Shown here one piece after another: positions 1 to 10,267 of a stretch of 64,000 nt of DNA. The translations under genes were made by a program, and so were the position numbers. This DNA comes from Collybia mongolica (taxonomy: Eukaryota > Basidiomycota > Agaricomycetes > Agaricales > Clitocybaceae), in NCBI GenBank assembly GCA_013420905.1, contig JAAXNY010000001.1, positions 3,100,001 through 3,164,000 on the forward strand. The letters are read 5' to 3'. The notes under the pieces are model-generated. The model searched no databases. It was not told the origin of the DNA and saw nothing but the letters and a program-made list of their open reading frames with translations. Numbering within the stretch: the first letter of the stretch is position 1; each line of letters opens with the position of its first letter.

Positions 1-917
1 TGACCAACTGCTGGATTGGAATAGTAAAGGGCCATATCTGAAAGCAGGACTGAGGTGATATTATGAAAATTGTAGGTATAGGAGGTTATAGGGCTCTGAC
101 CATTTAGTATTTGTTTATAAAATGGTGTAAACTAAACATTTACCAAATAACAAGAAGGCCATTGAGGACAGAAAGACTCAAATAAACATTAATGCATCAA
201 GTGAATAGTAATGGGCTATCAGCAAACAAATGATGAAGTTTGAACAAATCTAAGGAACCTTGGCTGTCTTTCATATAAGTACATATCTCCTTAACAGCCA
301 TGGAATGGATATTTATAATATATGCCATTTGTCGTTTGCCAATTATAGGAAGCTATATGATGTAAATATGGATACAGCATGCTGTAGTATCACCACCCCA
401 CCACTCATGGTGACCATTTACTACTGTTTGTTTACCAGTTGTTTACCATTTAGATAGGTGGTCAGTAAACTAAACAGAAATGGTAAACAATAAACAAATG
501 AAACAATTGGAACCTTAAGAGATAAAGGGTGACTGTAAGTATGGTATGGGCTATATGAATAAGATAGAAATAAAATGGTAAGCTAAGAGTATATTATTTG
601 TTTCCAGGTATGTGCAATAGGATGCCATAGGATACCCAGCTCCAAAAAATTTGCAAGATAAGGGCAAGAATGGGGGTGCAACTGAAATGATATGATGTGG
701 GGTTTTATTGGATGTTGGGTTATAGGATATGCTAGATATAGTATATAAGATTTCTCCATGAAAGTAAAGTAATGACTAAAAAATTGAGATGACATATGAT
801 AAATATTCCAGGTTGAATAGGGGGTCTGGGGGCAGAGCCCCCAGCAACCTGGAAGATCTGTGATGAACCATGGCCCAGCACCACAGTGCCGTGGCGTAGC
901 CACGGGCCATAAGCTTG
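1..917 (+). mobile_element. Helitron-like element, family A, 3' part (copy A0)
   Basis: This is the right-hand part of an element whose left end lies outside the window. It is nearly identical to 5442-6323, the right part of the complete copy A2, apart from small indels. The 3' end has a perfect 7-bp hairpin with a GTA loop at 889-905, then 12 nt ending in CTTG at 914-917. A second strong hairpin (8-bp stem CTGGGGGC/GCCCCCAG, loop AGA) lies about 55 bp upstream of it. A 13-bp inverted repeat (439-451 and 478-490) is present here but its left arm is missing in A2. No gene is visible; the open frames on either strand look like chance. Helitron is the best fit from the terminal structure, but the terminal CTTG departs from the usual CTRR. 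Confidence 0.7.
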
Positions 918-2046
918 TTACTATAACATATGGGAGAGTCAAGGTGGGAATTGTGAGGCTGAATCAGCATCAGGTAAGCATGACTAAGATTTGTAATATA
1001 TTTATGTAATCAACCTGGGCCCTCCATGGGCCTCACACATCACATGCCCTGCACATGACTATCTAAAATCATGTGACCCTGCCAAAACATCGGTCAATCC
1101 CATCCCACTTCTTATTTTCAATGAATACATAGCTAACCAAATAAAAACTTTTTAATAATTTGTTCAACCAGGGATAAGCTGCAATGAAACTACAAGAAAG
1201 CAGTTTGTGTTGTTTTACCTGGAAGTGCCCCTCTGTTGTTGGAGTGGGTTGTAGCAGCAATTAGTATCAGACTCAAGATTTCTGCTCTGCTTGGGTTCTG
1301 CCTCTTTGCTTTTATAGCTCCAGGAGGAGCATATGAGGTGCTCTTGCAGGTTTTCTGCCTGACCCCATGCAGGTATGGATATTGGTCTAGCTTGCAGAAA
1401 CCTGTGGGAACTAAAACAGGCTCTGGAACCCCCAAGGTAGGGCTTTACTCAAAATAATGAAATAATTCAACTTTAATCATAACTTGGCTAATCCTGGGCC
1501 AATTTTGAAATTTAGAGGCACAAAATGATAGATTAATCTGTAGGGTCATGGATCTATGGGTTAGGGGAACAATATCTGTTGGAATACCTGTGCCATGGCC
1601 TGATTACTGTAAACTATGATACAGGTCCAGAAAAATGGTGGTAAGGGCAATCCTATGTCATGTTGTGCTAACCCAAAATTGGCCAGATGAATCCAAAGTC
1701 ATATTTAAGAAGTTGTGATAGTATGTGCAGGTTTGGGCATCCCCCCTACAATATTATGGAAAAGGCACATATAATTCCACAGGTGTTGGGGATCTGACCC
1801 ACACCCTAACCCAGGTGAGTCTAATTTCAAGTGCTCATGGCAGGTAATTGCCAAGATCACAGGTAGTTAACAGATATAAATGTCACATACAATATGAGCA
1901 CCTCAAGGTCTACCCATAGATTAATAGTAGCTCAGGGCCTATCATGCCAAATTAAAGTAACACATATTATTTGGATTAGCAATTGTGCCAATTAGTGGGA
2001 TAAAGCATTGTGTGGCACTGTGCCGAAGGCACGGGTCTTTAGCTCG
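918..2046 (+). mobile_element. Helitron-like element, family B, short copy (B0)
   Basis: It begins directly after the CTTG of copy A0. The start matches the family-B 5' end (TCTATAACATATGGGAGAGTC in the other copies) but carries two extra bases after the first T. It ends with a 7-bp hairpin at 2018-2034 (one G-T pair, loop GAA), then 12 nt ending in CTCG at 2043-2046. It aligns along its length with copy B2 (10268-11742) but lacks about 323 bp that B2 has at 11074-11396. A frame of about 73 codons (1236-1457) is open in both copies, but most differences between the copies change the amino acid, so it is probably not coding. This copy is non-autonomous. Confidence 0.7.
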
Positions 2047-2439
2047 TCTGTCTATATTAAAGTACTACGGCCGTGTGAATTTGATTGTGACTAATCCTGA
2101 CTAAGCGCTGACTAAGTCTGACAAAGCAGCAAAAAAGTTGTCTTTTAAGTAGAGTGCTGACTAAGGATGACAAAGCAGGAAAATTGTTGAAGTCACATGC
2201 CATGTCACCTGCTCAAGTCACCTGCTTAAGTCACCCTTAATTACCACAATAAATTCTAACATTACATATCTTGCTTTAAAAACTAATACATTATATATTT
2301 AAAAAAAAATCTATCCAGGTAACATGCTAAGACACATACTAATCACCTGATCTGCAACACCACATCACATGACCTCCAAAGCGGACTAAGTCAACAAATA
2401 ACAAACAATACCTATTAACCTTAAGCTGCCTCATAAATT

Positions 2440-2660
2440 TCAGATGCTCAAACTGGAAAAAAAAAAGTATTTAAATGGTGCCACTACCCATAAAATTACA
2501 AATCAAAGTAGAACATGGAAAGCATGCAGATAAAAATGGAAATGAGTTTATCTGAGCAATTTGGTTGTTAATCCATAAATTAACATAAAATGTTCTAACA
2601 CTACAAAGCCTGCTTTAAAATCTGATACATTCTATTTTGAAAAAATTACTCTCTGTCTAA
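2440..2660 (+). repeat. degraded partial copy of the Helitron helicase segment
   Basis: This stretch aligns weakly with the helicase relic at about 2970-3230 of the same element. Shared landmarks are a TTTCAGATGCTCAAACT-like start, an ATTTAAATGGTG-like block and a CCTGCTTTAAAATCTGATACATT-like end. Related fragments recur at about 4330-4540 and 4690-4890 in copy A2. No frame is open. It is best read as an old internal duplication or a nested partial copy. Confidence 0.5.
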
Positions 2661-2833
2661 CCCTATCTTTAGAACAATAGGAATCCAGTGCAAATGAGTA
2701 AGGGAAATAGTAATACATGGTTGAGAGAAATATTATAGGTAGAAGAAACATTGATTCCAAGGATTTTGAATAGAGCTGATCCCTATCAAATTAGAGCAAT
2801 AACAACTAACTTTTCACATAATAATTTGCAAAT

Positions 2834-3650
2834 GTGATAGGAATTGACTACACAATATTGGACAGCATTGTTGCCTTTGATGCAGTCAACTGGCTATTCC
2901 AAAATATTAGAGGAGATGATAGAGCCTTTGGTAGGCTAATTATAGTATTTGATGGTGCAGACTGTGGGGATGAACTTCAAATACTCAAACTAAAGAAAAA
3001 TCTGTACTTATATGGTGTTACTAATGATAAAATGAGACTTTCCAAATGGCAAATTGAAATTGGCCATGGGAAGCTTACAGATGGCAATGGAAATGTCACC
3101 TTACCTAGCCACTTTTATGATGCTGAGAATACTGTGGAGTCTCTAACTGACACATTATATCCTGACATTGGAAACCCTGTTCTAAAACCTGATACATTTT
3201 ACCCTGAGAGAGCTATTCTTTCTGCCAGAAATGGTGATGTTGACTCTCTCAATAAAAAAGTACTGGATATGTTTCCTGGAGATGGCAAGATGTACCACAG
3301 TGCAGATTGTATTGCATATGAAGGAATTGATGGAGCTGAAGCAATATACCCTGTTGAATATCTGAATGTTATCAATGTATCAGGGCTACCTCTATCTATG
3401 TAAGCTAACTTAAAAAGTGGGGTGCCATGTAATGATATTGCACAATTTGAACACAGTTAATAGTCTTTATAATGGGTCAAGGGAAATAATAACATGGACA
3501 AGCAACCATATTGTAGAAGTATGGTTAATTGGGAGGCAAAATGATAGGCATAAAGAAATTATCTCAAGATTCCAAATGATGCCATCTAATAGCCTGATAG
3601 CTTTTAAATTGGCATGGTCACAACTGCTTTTATAGCTGGGATTCTGTATG
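2834..3650 (+). pseudogene. Helitron PIF1-type helicase relic
   Basis: An open stretch to 3402 resembles the middle to late part of Helitron PIF1-like helicases. It has a degraded VVFGGDFR-like motif (reads IIVFDGADCG), then a WQIEIGHG block, and then the conserved stretch ending in an EYLN...SGLPLS motif. After a stop near 3400-3402 the similarity continues in another frame (GCHVMILHNLN..., expected GCPVMILRNLD), so there is at least one frameshift. The Walker A and B parts and the whole N-terminal half are missing. It lies inside element A1. It is a dead gene fragment. Confidence 0.7.
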
Positions 3651-4173
3651 ACAATTAACCAATATCAAGGGCACTGATTACACCAAGTTGGACTTGACTT
3701 TAGATCTCCTGTAGTTATACATGGGCAGTTTTATATTGTGATTTCACAGGTAATATTGGTACATGGAATGAAAGCTATGATACCAAATACTGTAGACAAT
3801 AGGGTCACTTTAACAGTAAAGATGTTCCTTTGGAGTAGAAGTATTATATGGATTATGATTTGAATAGGGAAAAAAGCCTACATCCAAAATATTGAAATTG
3901 AACATAGAATAAAGTATTGAGACTAAGATGGGGGTCTGGGGGCAGAGCCCCCAGCAAGCTGAAGGTTACATGGTAGAGCCATGGGTGAGTGTAGCAGTGC
4001 CGTGGCGTAGCCACGGGCCATAAGCTTGTCTGTCTATATTAAAGTACTACGGCCGTGTGAATTTGATTGTGACTAATCCTGACTAAGCGCTGACTAAGTC
4101 TGACAAAGCAGCAAAAAAAGTTGTCTTATAAGTAGAGTGCTGACTAAGGATGACAAAGCAAGAAAATTTGTTA

Positions 4174-4235
4174 AAGTCACCTGCTCAAGTCACCTGCTCA
4201 AGTCACCTGCTCAAATCACCTGCTCAAACCAGCTC
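4174..4235 (+). repeat. short tandem repeat, AAGTCACCTGCTC unit
   Basis: About four to five units of a 13-base motif (AAGTCACCTGCTC, with variants AAATCACCTGCTC and AAACCAGCTC) stand in tandem near the 5' end of element A2. Two to three units of the same motif occur at about 2199-2235 in A1, so copy number differs between elements. Confidence 0.75.
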
Positions 4236-4329
4236 AAATCACCTGCCTCAAAACACAACATAACCAGCACGTCACATGACCTCCAAAGCGCACAAAATCA
4301 ATAAATATTAACCCATCTGTATGCACACT

Positions 4330-5075
4330 TCCTCATAAATTTCAGATGCTCAAACTAAATTATAAAAAATACATTCAAATGGTGCTACTGCTCATGAAAT
4401 TACAGACAGACAAAAATGAAAATGACTTTTACCTGACCAATTCTGCTATAAAACCTTTAATTCACACAATATATTCCAAACAAACCCTATTTTAATTACA
4501 TCATATTGCATTATATTTATAATAAAAAAAGTTCTATCCAGGTCATGATCACATGCTAAGTCACCTGCCTCAAAACAAACATAATCACCTGCTTTACAGC
4601 ACAGGATAATCACAACTAAAGTGGACTAAAGTCAACAAATATTATCTGTTATCCTTAACTTATTTGTGTGTATATCCTGCCTGACAAGTTTCAGATGCTC
4701 AACTAAAACAGTAAAATAGGTATTTAAATGGTGCTACTGCTTATAAAATTACAAATCAAGAATATACAGACAAACATGGAAATGACTTTACCTAATCAAT
4801 TCTGCCATCAAGCCTTTAATCAATGCAATGTATTCTGAGATTACAAATCCTGTTTTAAAACCTGATACATTATACACTAAAAAAAACTCTCTTTCCACCA
4901 AATATAATGATATAAACTCTTCCAAAATACTGGAAATAATTCATGGAAATGCTAAGGTATGCATACCACATTATAAATTCTGTTGCATATGACAGAATTG
5001 ATGGAGCCACAGCATGTACCCCAATGAATACTTGAGCCCTATTCATGGATCATCACTACCTCTTTCTAAGCTTAT
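4330..5075 (+). repeat. reiterated decayed helicase fragments
   Basis: Two modules (about 4330-4540 and 4690-4890) share the same order of landmarks as the helicase relic at 2970-3230. A third piece (4945-5075) matches its downstream end. Each module begins with a TTTCAGATGCTCAA-like block and ends with a CCTGTTTTAAAACCTGATACATTATA-like block. All frames are broken by stops and by runs of A. These look like repeated captures or duplications of one segment. Confidence 0.5.
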
Positions 5076-6323
5076 ATTTAAAGCAACTGGAATCCAATGC
5101 AAATCATTAAGTGAAATAGTATAATTGATTTCAAGAACTTTGAATAGAACTGATATTTGTTAAATTAAGCCAATATCAATTACCCTTCTATGCTGGATTA
5201 TGTATGGCAACTAACAAATATGGTAGGACAATAACTACACAATGTTGGATCTGACCTCAGACTATTTGTATCCACAGTTTTGGGTTACAGTTCAACCAAG
5301 TTATGTATATGATTGTTTATCTACAGAGGGGAAATATGGACATAAATATAGCAATAACACAAATATGGATGTGCAAGAGTAGGTTTGTAAAACCAGGAAG
5401 ACAGGGTAAAATAGGATATGACAATAATGCATAAGGTGGTTGACCAACTGCTGGATTGGACTAGTAAAGGGCCATATCTGAAAGCAGGACTGAGGTGATA
5501 GTATAAAAATTGTAGGTATAGGAGGTTATAGGGCTCTAACCATTTAGTATTTGTTTATAAAACAGTGTAAACTAAACATTTACCAAATAACAAGAAGGCC
5601 ACTGAGGACAGAAAGACTCAAATAAACATTAATGCATTAAGTAAATGGTAATGGACCATCAACAAAAAAAATGATGAAGTTTGAACAAATCTAAGAGGCC
5701 TTGGCTGTCTTTTATATAAGTACATATCTCCTTAACAGCCATGGAATGGATATTTATAATATATGCCAGTTTTCATTTGCCAATTATAGGAAGTTATATG
5801 ATGTAAATATAAATACAGCATGCTGTAGTATCACCCCCCTATCACTCATGGTGACCATTTAGATAGGTGGTCAGTAAACTAAACAGAAATGGTAAACAGT
5901 AAACAAATGAAACAATTGGAGCCTTAAGAGATAAAGAGTGACTGTAAGTATGATATGGGCTATATGAATAGGATAGAAATAAAAATGGTAAGCTAAGAGT
6001 ATATGATTTGTTTCCAGGTATGTGCAATAGGATGCAGTAGGATACCCAGCTCCAAAAAATTTGCAAGATAAGGGCAAGAATGGGGGTGCAACTGAAATGA
6101 TATGATGTGGGGTTTTATAGGACATTGGGTTATAGGATATGCTGGATATAGTATATAAGATTTCTCCATAAAAGTAAAGTAATGACTAAAAAATTGAGAT
6201 ATGAGATATGATAAATATTCCAGGGGGGGGTCTGGGGGCAGAGCCCCCAGCAACCTGGAGGATCTGTGATGAACCATGGCCCAGTGCCACAGTGCCGTGG
6301 CGTAGCCACGGGCCATAAGCTTG

Positions 6324-9300
6324 TCTATAACATATGGGAGAGTCAACGTGGGAATTGTTCAACAATGAGTCAGCATTGGTCAGCATGACTAATATTTGTC
6401 AGCTATTTGTAATCACTCTCAAATCCTTCTCTTATACTCTGCTGCACATAACTGTACTGATCATGTGACCCAGTCAAAACATCGGTCAATCCATATCTTC
6501 CACTCTTCTTCTTCTACCATCACCTATATCTACAGGGTTCATTTTCGGAAAATTTCCAGGTATGTCTGATTTCAGATCCATACTGCTTACATTCCTTATG
6601 AATACATATCAGACCTTCACTGAAACACCAGAGTCTGCAAGTCCTTCTTATCAGTCAGATCTCACTAATCTGATTATTGATCTTTATCTTCTCAGTTCTA
6701 TTTGCAAAGGTTCTTGCTTCCTGTTGTTTTAGATGTATCTAACTACTGATGACTTTATATTCTATAGTCTTCTCTGTCTTGATTCCACTCTATTTGGCAT
6801 TTTTCAAAGTTGAACACCTGATAATATGTAAGCAATTAAATACTTAAAACCTGTGACTGGCTGAACATGTTTATGTATATATAAGGGATCCTATCCAACC
6901 AGATACTCCAAATACTCCTCAGACTCCTGAAAGTAAATGTCATAATGCACATGCTGCTGATCGTTTAGAATGCCTGCAGATGACTGACCCTGATGAGCGA
7001 CGTCAAAATCAAAGGGGTAATATTCCTTCTGTTCTGCATAATATTCCACAGCCTATATTTTTGCCTCATATACCACAAGTTCAGATTCCTGCTTCTTTGT
7101 ATGCTCCTAGGTTATTTCCCAGACCTGTTAATGTACCACAAGTGCCTGTATGGCATCGTGGTTGGCCTGTTCCTCAACCTGCTGCTGTTAATGATCCATT
7201 CTTAATACCTGGCAACAACAATGACAATGACCTGGGGCTTCAGCTTGATGATAACAATGCTCTTCCTCTGTTGGGCCTGGGGCAAAATATAGCTCATGTA
7301 CAATTGCCTCCAGGATGGGATGCACCTTTGCAAAATCCTGTTCCAAGGGTTATTCCACCTGCACCTGTACCTCTCACAACAAGAAGGCACAGGGCTGCAC
7401 AGTTGCTTGGACCTGTGCATGATATAACAGGTGGTCAAGCAGACCCTGCTCTTAACAATATTCATCATGGCCATATTGCACATTGAGAGCAAGTGGCAAA
7501 CCACCAGGTGAATAGAGCTGCATACCTGTTAAATCAGTTGCAGCAAGAACAAAGGCAACAGGAAGAAACAAGAAGAGTTCATTTGCTGCAACAGGAACAG
7601 ATACAGTATCAACAAAATGCTGAAAATGCTGCTCAACTTGAAGCTGAACACCAGAGAAACATACAAGAGGCATTGAGACAAGAACAGCTGAGATATCATA
7701 ATACCCAAAATGAAGAGCAAAGACGGAACACTGAGATTCGGAGGCAGATCTTTCAACAATGGCAACAAGAGCATGATGCTGATTTAGAACAAGATGACCC
7801 TGAAAATGATCCAAATATAAATCAAGATCATCCTGGATTCCAGTTGTATGAGGATCAGCAATTTGTAGCTGCCCAACAGGCTCAGCCTATTACACAGAAT
7901 GCAGGAGGAAATCCAGCTCAGGATGATGATAGCAATCCAGATGAGGGGGAAGAACCACCTGCTCCTCCAGTTGACCCTCAGGCTCATCCAGCTCAGAACT
8001 TGCCTACAGGGAGAGCACCCTATCAAGAGCCACCTGAAAGACATAGCCTTGGTCCTATGAATGTTGTATGCTCTCTTTGTGGGGCTTTGCACTATGACTG
8101 TGAAAAATTAACAAATTCAACTATGAATAACAAAAAATTTGGAAGTTGTTGTCTGCAAGGCCAAGTATGTCTACCTGCATTAAAAGACCCTCCAGGAACA
8201 CTACGAGATCTATTGTGTGGTATAAGTCCTATATCTAAGGCATTCTGAGACAATATCTGCCAATATAATGCTGCATTTGCTTTTACCTCCTTGGGTGTTA
8301 AAATTGACCATGCTATTACAAATGCACCTGGACCTTACAGTTTTCGTATCCATGGGGAACTCCACCATCTTTCAGGAACTCTTCTCCCTCAAGATGGGCA
8401 ACCTGAGGTATATGCCCAGATATATATTCATGATCCAATGCAACAGCTGAATATGCGCCAGAATAACAATCAAAATCTTGACCATACTATCATGAGTAAT
8501 CTTCAGGCTATGTTACATGAGATCCACCCCTACAATATGCCAACTGTGGTGGGACCTTCAGAAGGTGAAACTTGGGCAGACAACCCCAGAAACTATCTTC
8601 TAGCTGAACAAACTAGCTATGATGTGGATGAGTTGAGGGCCTTAGTCATTACAAACAGACAAAAGTTCAGTCAGGAACAAGCTGCTACCTATGATGCTGC
8701 TTTAAACTCTATTGAAAACAATCAAGGCAAAATGTTGTTTATACATAGTGCAGGTGGAGGTGGAAAGACTTTTGTTTGCAATACTATTGCTGCTGCAGTA
8801 AGGGCAGAGCATACAGTAGCACTATGTGTTGCTTCATCTGGAATTGCTGCTTTGTTGTTAGAGGGGGGCCACACTGCTCATTCAAGGTTTAAAATTCCTA
8901 TTCCTGCATTGGAGAATTCTGTGTCATCAATCAAACATGGTTCAGAGTTGCATGATGTTCTGAAAGAGACAAAGGTCATTATTTGGGATGAAGTCCCAAT
9001 GCAACACAAACATGCTATTGATGCAGTAGATTGTGCTCTAAGAGATGTGCTTCAGGTTAACTCCTCTTTTGGTGGAATCACTGTAGTTTTTGGTGGTGAC
9101 TTCAGACAAACTCTACCTGTTGTTCCACAGGGTCTGCGACAGCAGATTGTATCATCCTCCTTCCGCAGAGGCCATCTTTGGAAAGATGTTGAGGTCTACT
9201 ACTTGGTTGCAAACATGCGATTGGAAAGAACAGTGGCAAACATTACTCATGCAGAATGGCTTCTGGATATTGGTTCTGGAAACAATATGGATGATAGTGA

Positions 9301-10267
9301 TATGGTCAAAATTCCTCAAGCAATGTGCTGTAATGGGAATACTATTGATGCACTTATCACATCAACTTATCCTGGAATAGAACATGCCAACAATGATGAC
9401 AATTATTTCTTGAATCGTACCATTCTGTCTTGCAAGAATGATGATGTAACTGACATCAATCGGTCTGTTCTGAGTAAATTCCCAGGAGAAAAAAGAATCC
9501 TCAGAAGTGCTGACTCTGTACAAATGGATAATCCAACTCTCAATGATTACCAACCTTATCCAACTGAGTATCTTAACTCTTTAATAACAGGGGGTTTGCC
9601 ATTGGCCAAACTTTCTCTAAAACCAGGTTGTCCTATAATGCTTCTTTGAAACTTGGATCCAACTCAGGGACTCTGTAATGGAACATGTATGATTGTCACA
9701 GAAATATGTTCACGAGTTCTTAAATGCAGAATAATTAGTGATGATCAAAAATATGCTGGCACAACTGTCCTTATTCCAAGAATCACTTTGGAGCCATCAG
9801 CTGAAAATTTACCAATTCCTTTATGTCACAGGCAATTTCCAGTACGCTTGGCATTTGCAATGACCATTAACAAGTCACAAGGTCAATCAGTGCAAAATGT
9901 TGGCTTGGATCTGAGAACATCAGTATTTTCCCATGGCCAACTTTATGGTGCTCTCTCCCATTGTACATCAGGGGAACACATCAGAATTCTATTGCCAGAG
10001 GGAAATGAAACTCAGAAAACTCCAAACATTGTTTATAAAGAAATTCTAAATGGCCTTAATATGTAGGTTGCCATAAATGAGGCTACTTTAATTTGCTAAC
10101 TTTAAATATCCAGAACATAATAATCAGTGTAATGCATTTGGAGGGTTGGAGTTGTAGTATTTGAATTGTGTTTATTTTTTCTACAAAATATTTGGATAAA
10201 CTGTTGTGAGAATGAGTGGGATTAAGCATTGTGTGGCACTGTGCTGAAGGCACAGGTCTTTAGCTCG
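6324..10267 (+). mobile_element. Helitron-like element, family B, long copy B1 with replicase relic
   Basis: The 5' end is TCTATAACATATGGGAGAGTC, directly after the CTTG of A2. The 3' end is a hairpin at 10239-10255 (loop GAA, one mismatch-type pair) followed by 12 nt ending in CTCG at 10264-10267. Length is 3944 bp. It carries the only recognisable replicase/helicase gene of the block (6980-10066), broken by three stops and lacking the HUH nuclease core. Copy B2 follows without any intervening base. Confidence 0.8.
6980..10066 (+). pseudogene. Helitron replicase-helicase, Rep core deleted, three in-frame stops
   Basis: One frame runs from 6980 to 10066 (open upstream to about 6880) with TGA stops at 7484-7486, 8246-8248 and 9647-9649. 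In order it shows a low-complexity N-terminus, a Gln/Glu-rich coiled stretch (about 7500-7800), a Cys motif (CSLCG...CC near 8070-8150) typical just before the Helitron N domain, and the start of that N domain (8250-8545). It then jumps to a PIF1 helicase: Walker A GAGGGGKT-like at 8750-8770 (reads SAGGGGKT), Walker B IIWDE at 8978, FGGDFRQ at 9090, and a C-terminal TINKSQGQS motif at 9865. The HUH/Rep nuclease expected between N domain and helicase is absent, the junction being near 8545-8560. The last two stops sit where the family usually has Arg, so CGA to TGA change is likely. It is not functional. Confidence 0.85.

Larger units (their letters stand above)
2047..4028 (+). mobile_element. 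Helitron-like element, family A, complete copy A1
   Basis: The 5' end starts TCTGTCTATATTAAAG directly after the CTCG of B0. The 3' end is a perfect hairpin at 4000-4016 followed by 12 nt ending in CTTG (4025-4028). The same 5' sequence starts copy A2 at 4029, which fixes both borders. The element contains a decayed helicase gene (2834-3650) and an extra degraded helicase fragment near 2440-2660. The 3' subterminal region keeps the second hairpin near 3940. Length is 1982 bp. It cannot be autonomous because no intact replicase is present. Confidence 0.75.
4029..6323 (+). mobile_element. Helitron-like element, family A, complete copy A2
   Basis: It starts TCTGTCTATATTAAAG right after the CTTG of A1 and ends with a hairpin at 6295-6311 plus 12 nt ending in CTTG (6320-6323). 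The last 882 bp match positions 1-917 of the window. The left half holds short tandem repeats (4174-4235) and two or three badly decayed helicase fragments (about 4330-4540, 4690-4890 and 4945-5075). The last still resembles the segment ending in the GLPLSKL-type motif. No usable gene remains. Length is 2295 bp. Confidence 0.75.

Noticed and set aside
583..942. Open minus-strand frame repeated at 5993-6346
   Set aside because: It runs across the 3' hairpins of family A and is repeated only because the DNA is duplicated. No protein similarity.
1236..1457. Frame of 73-92 codons open in both B copies (also 10540-10818)
   Set aside because: The copies differ at many amino acids, with no sign of selection for protein, and the opposite strand is open as well.
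4174..4235. Could be a CRISPR array
   Set aside because: Units are contiguous 13-base repeats without spacers, in a eukaryotic mobile element.
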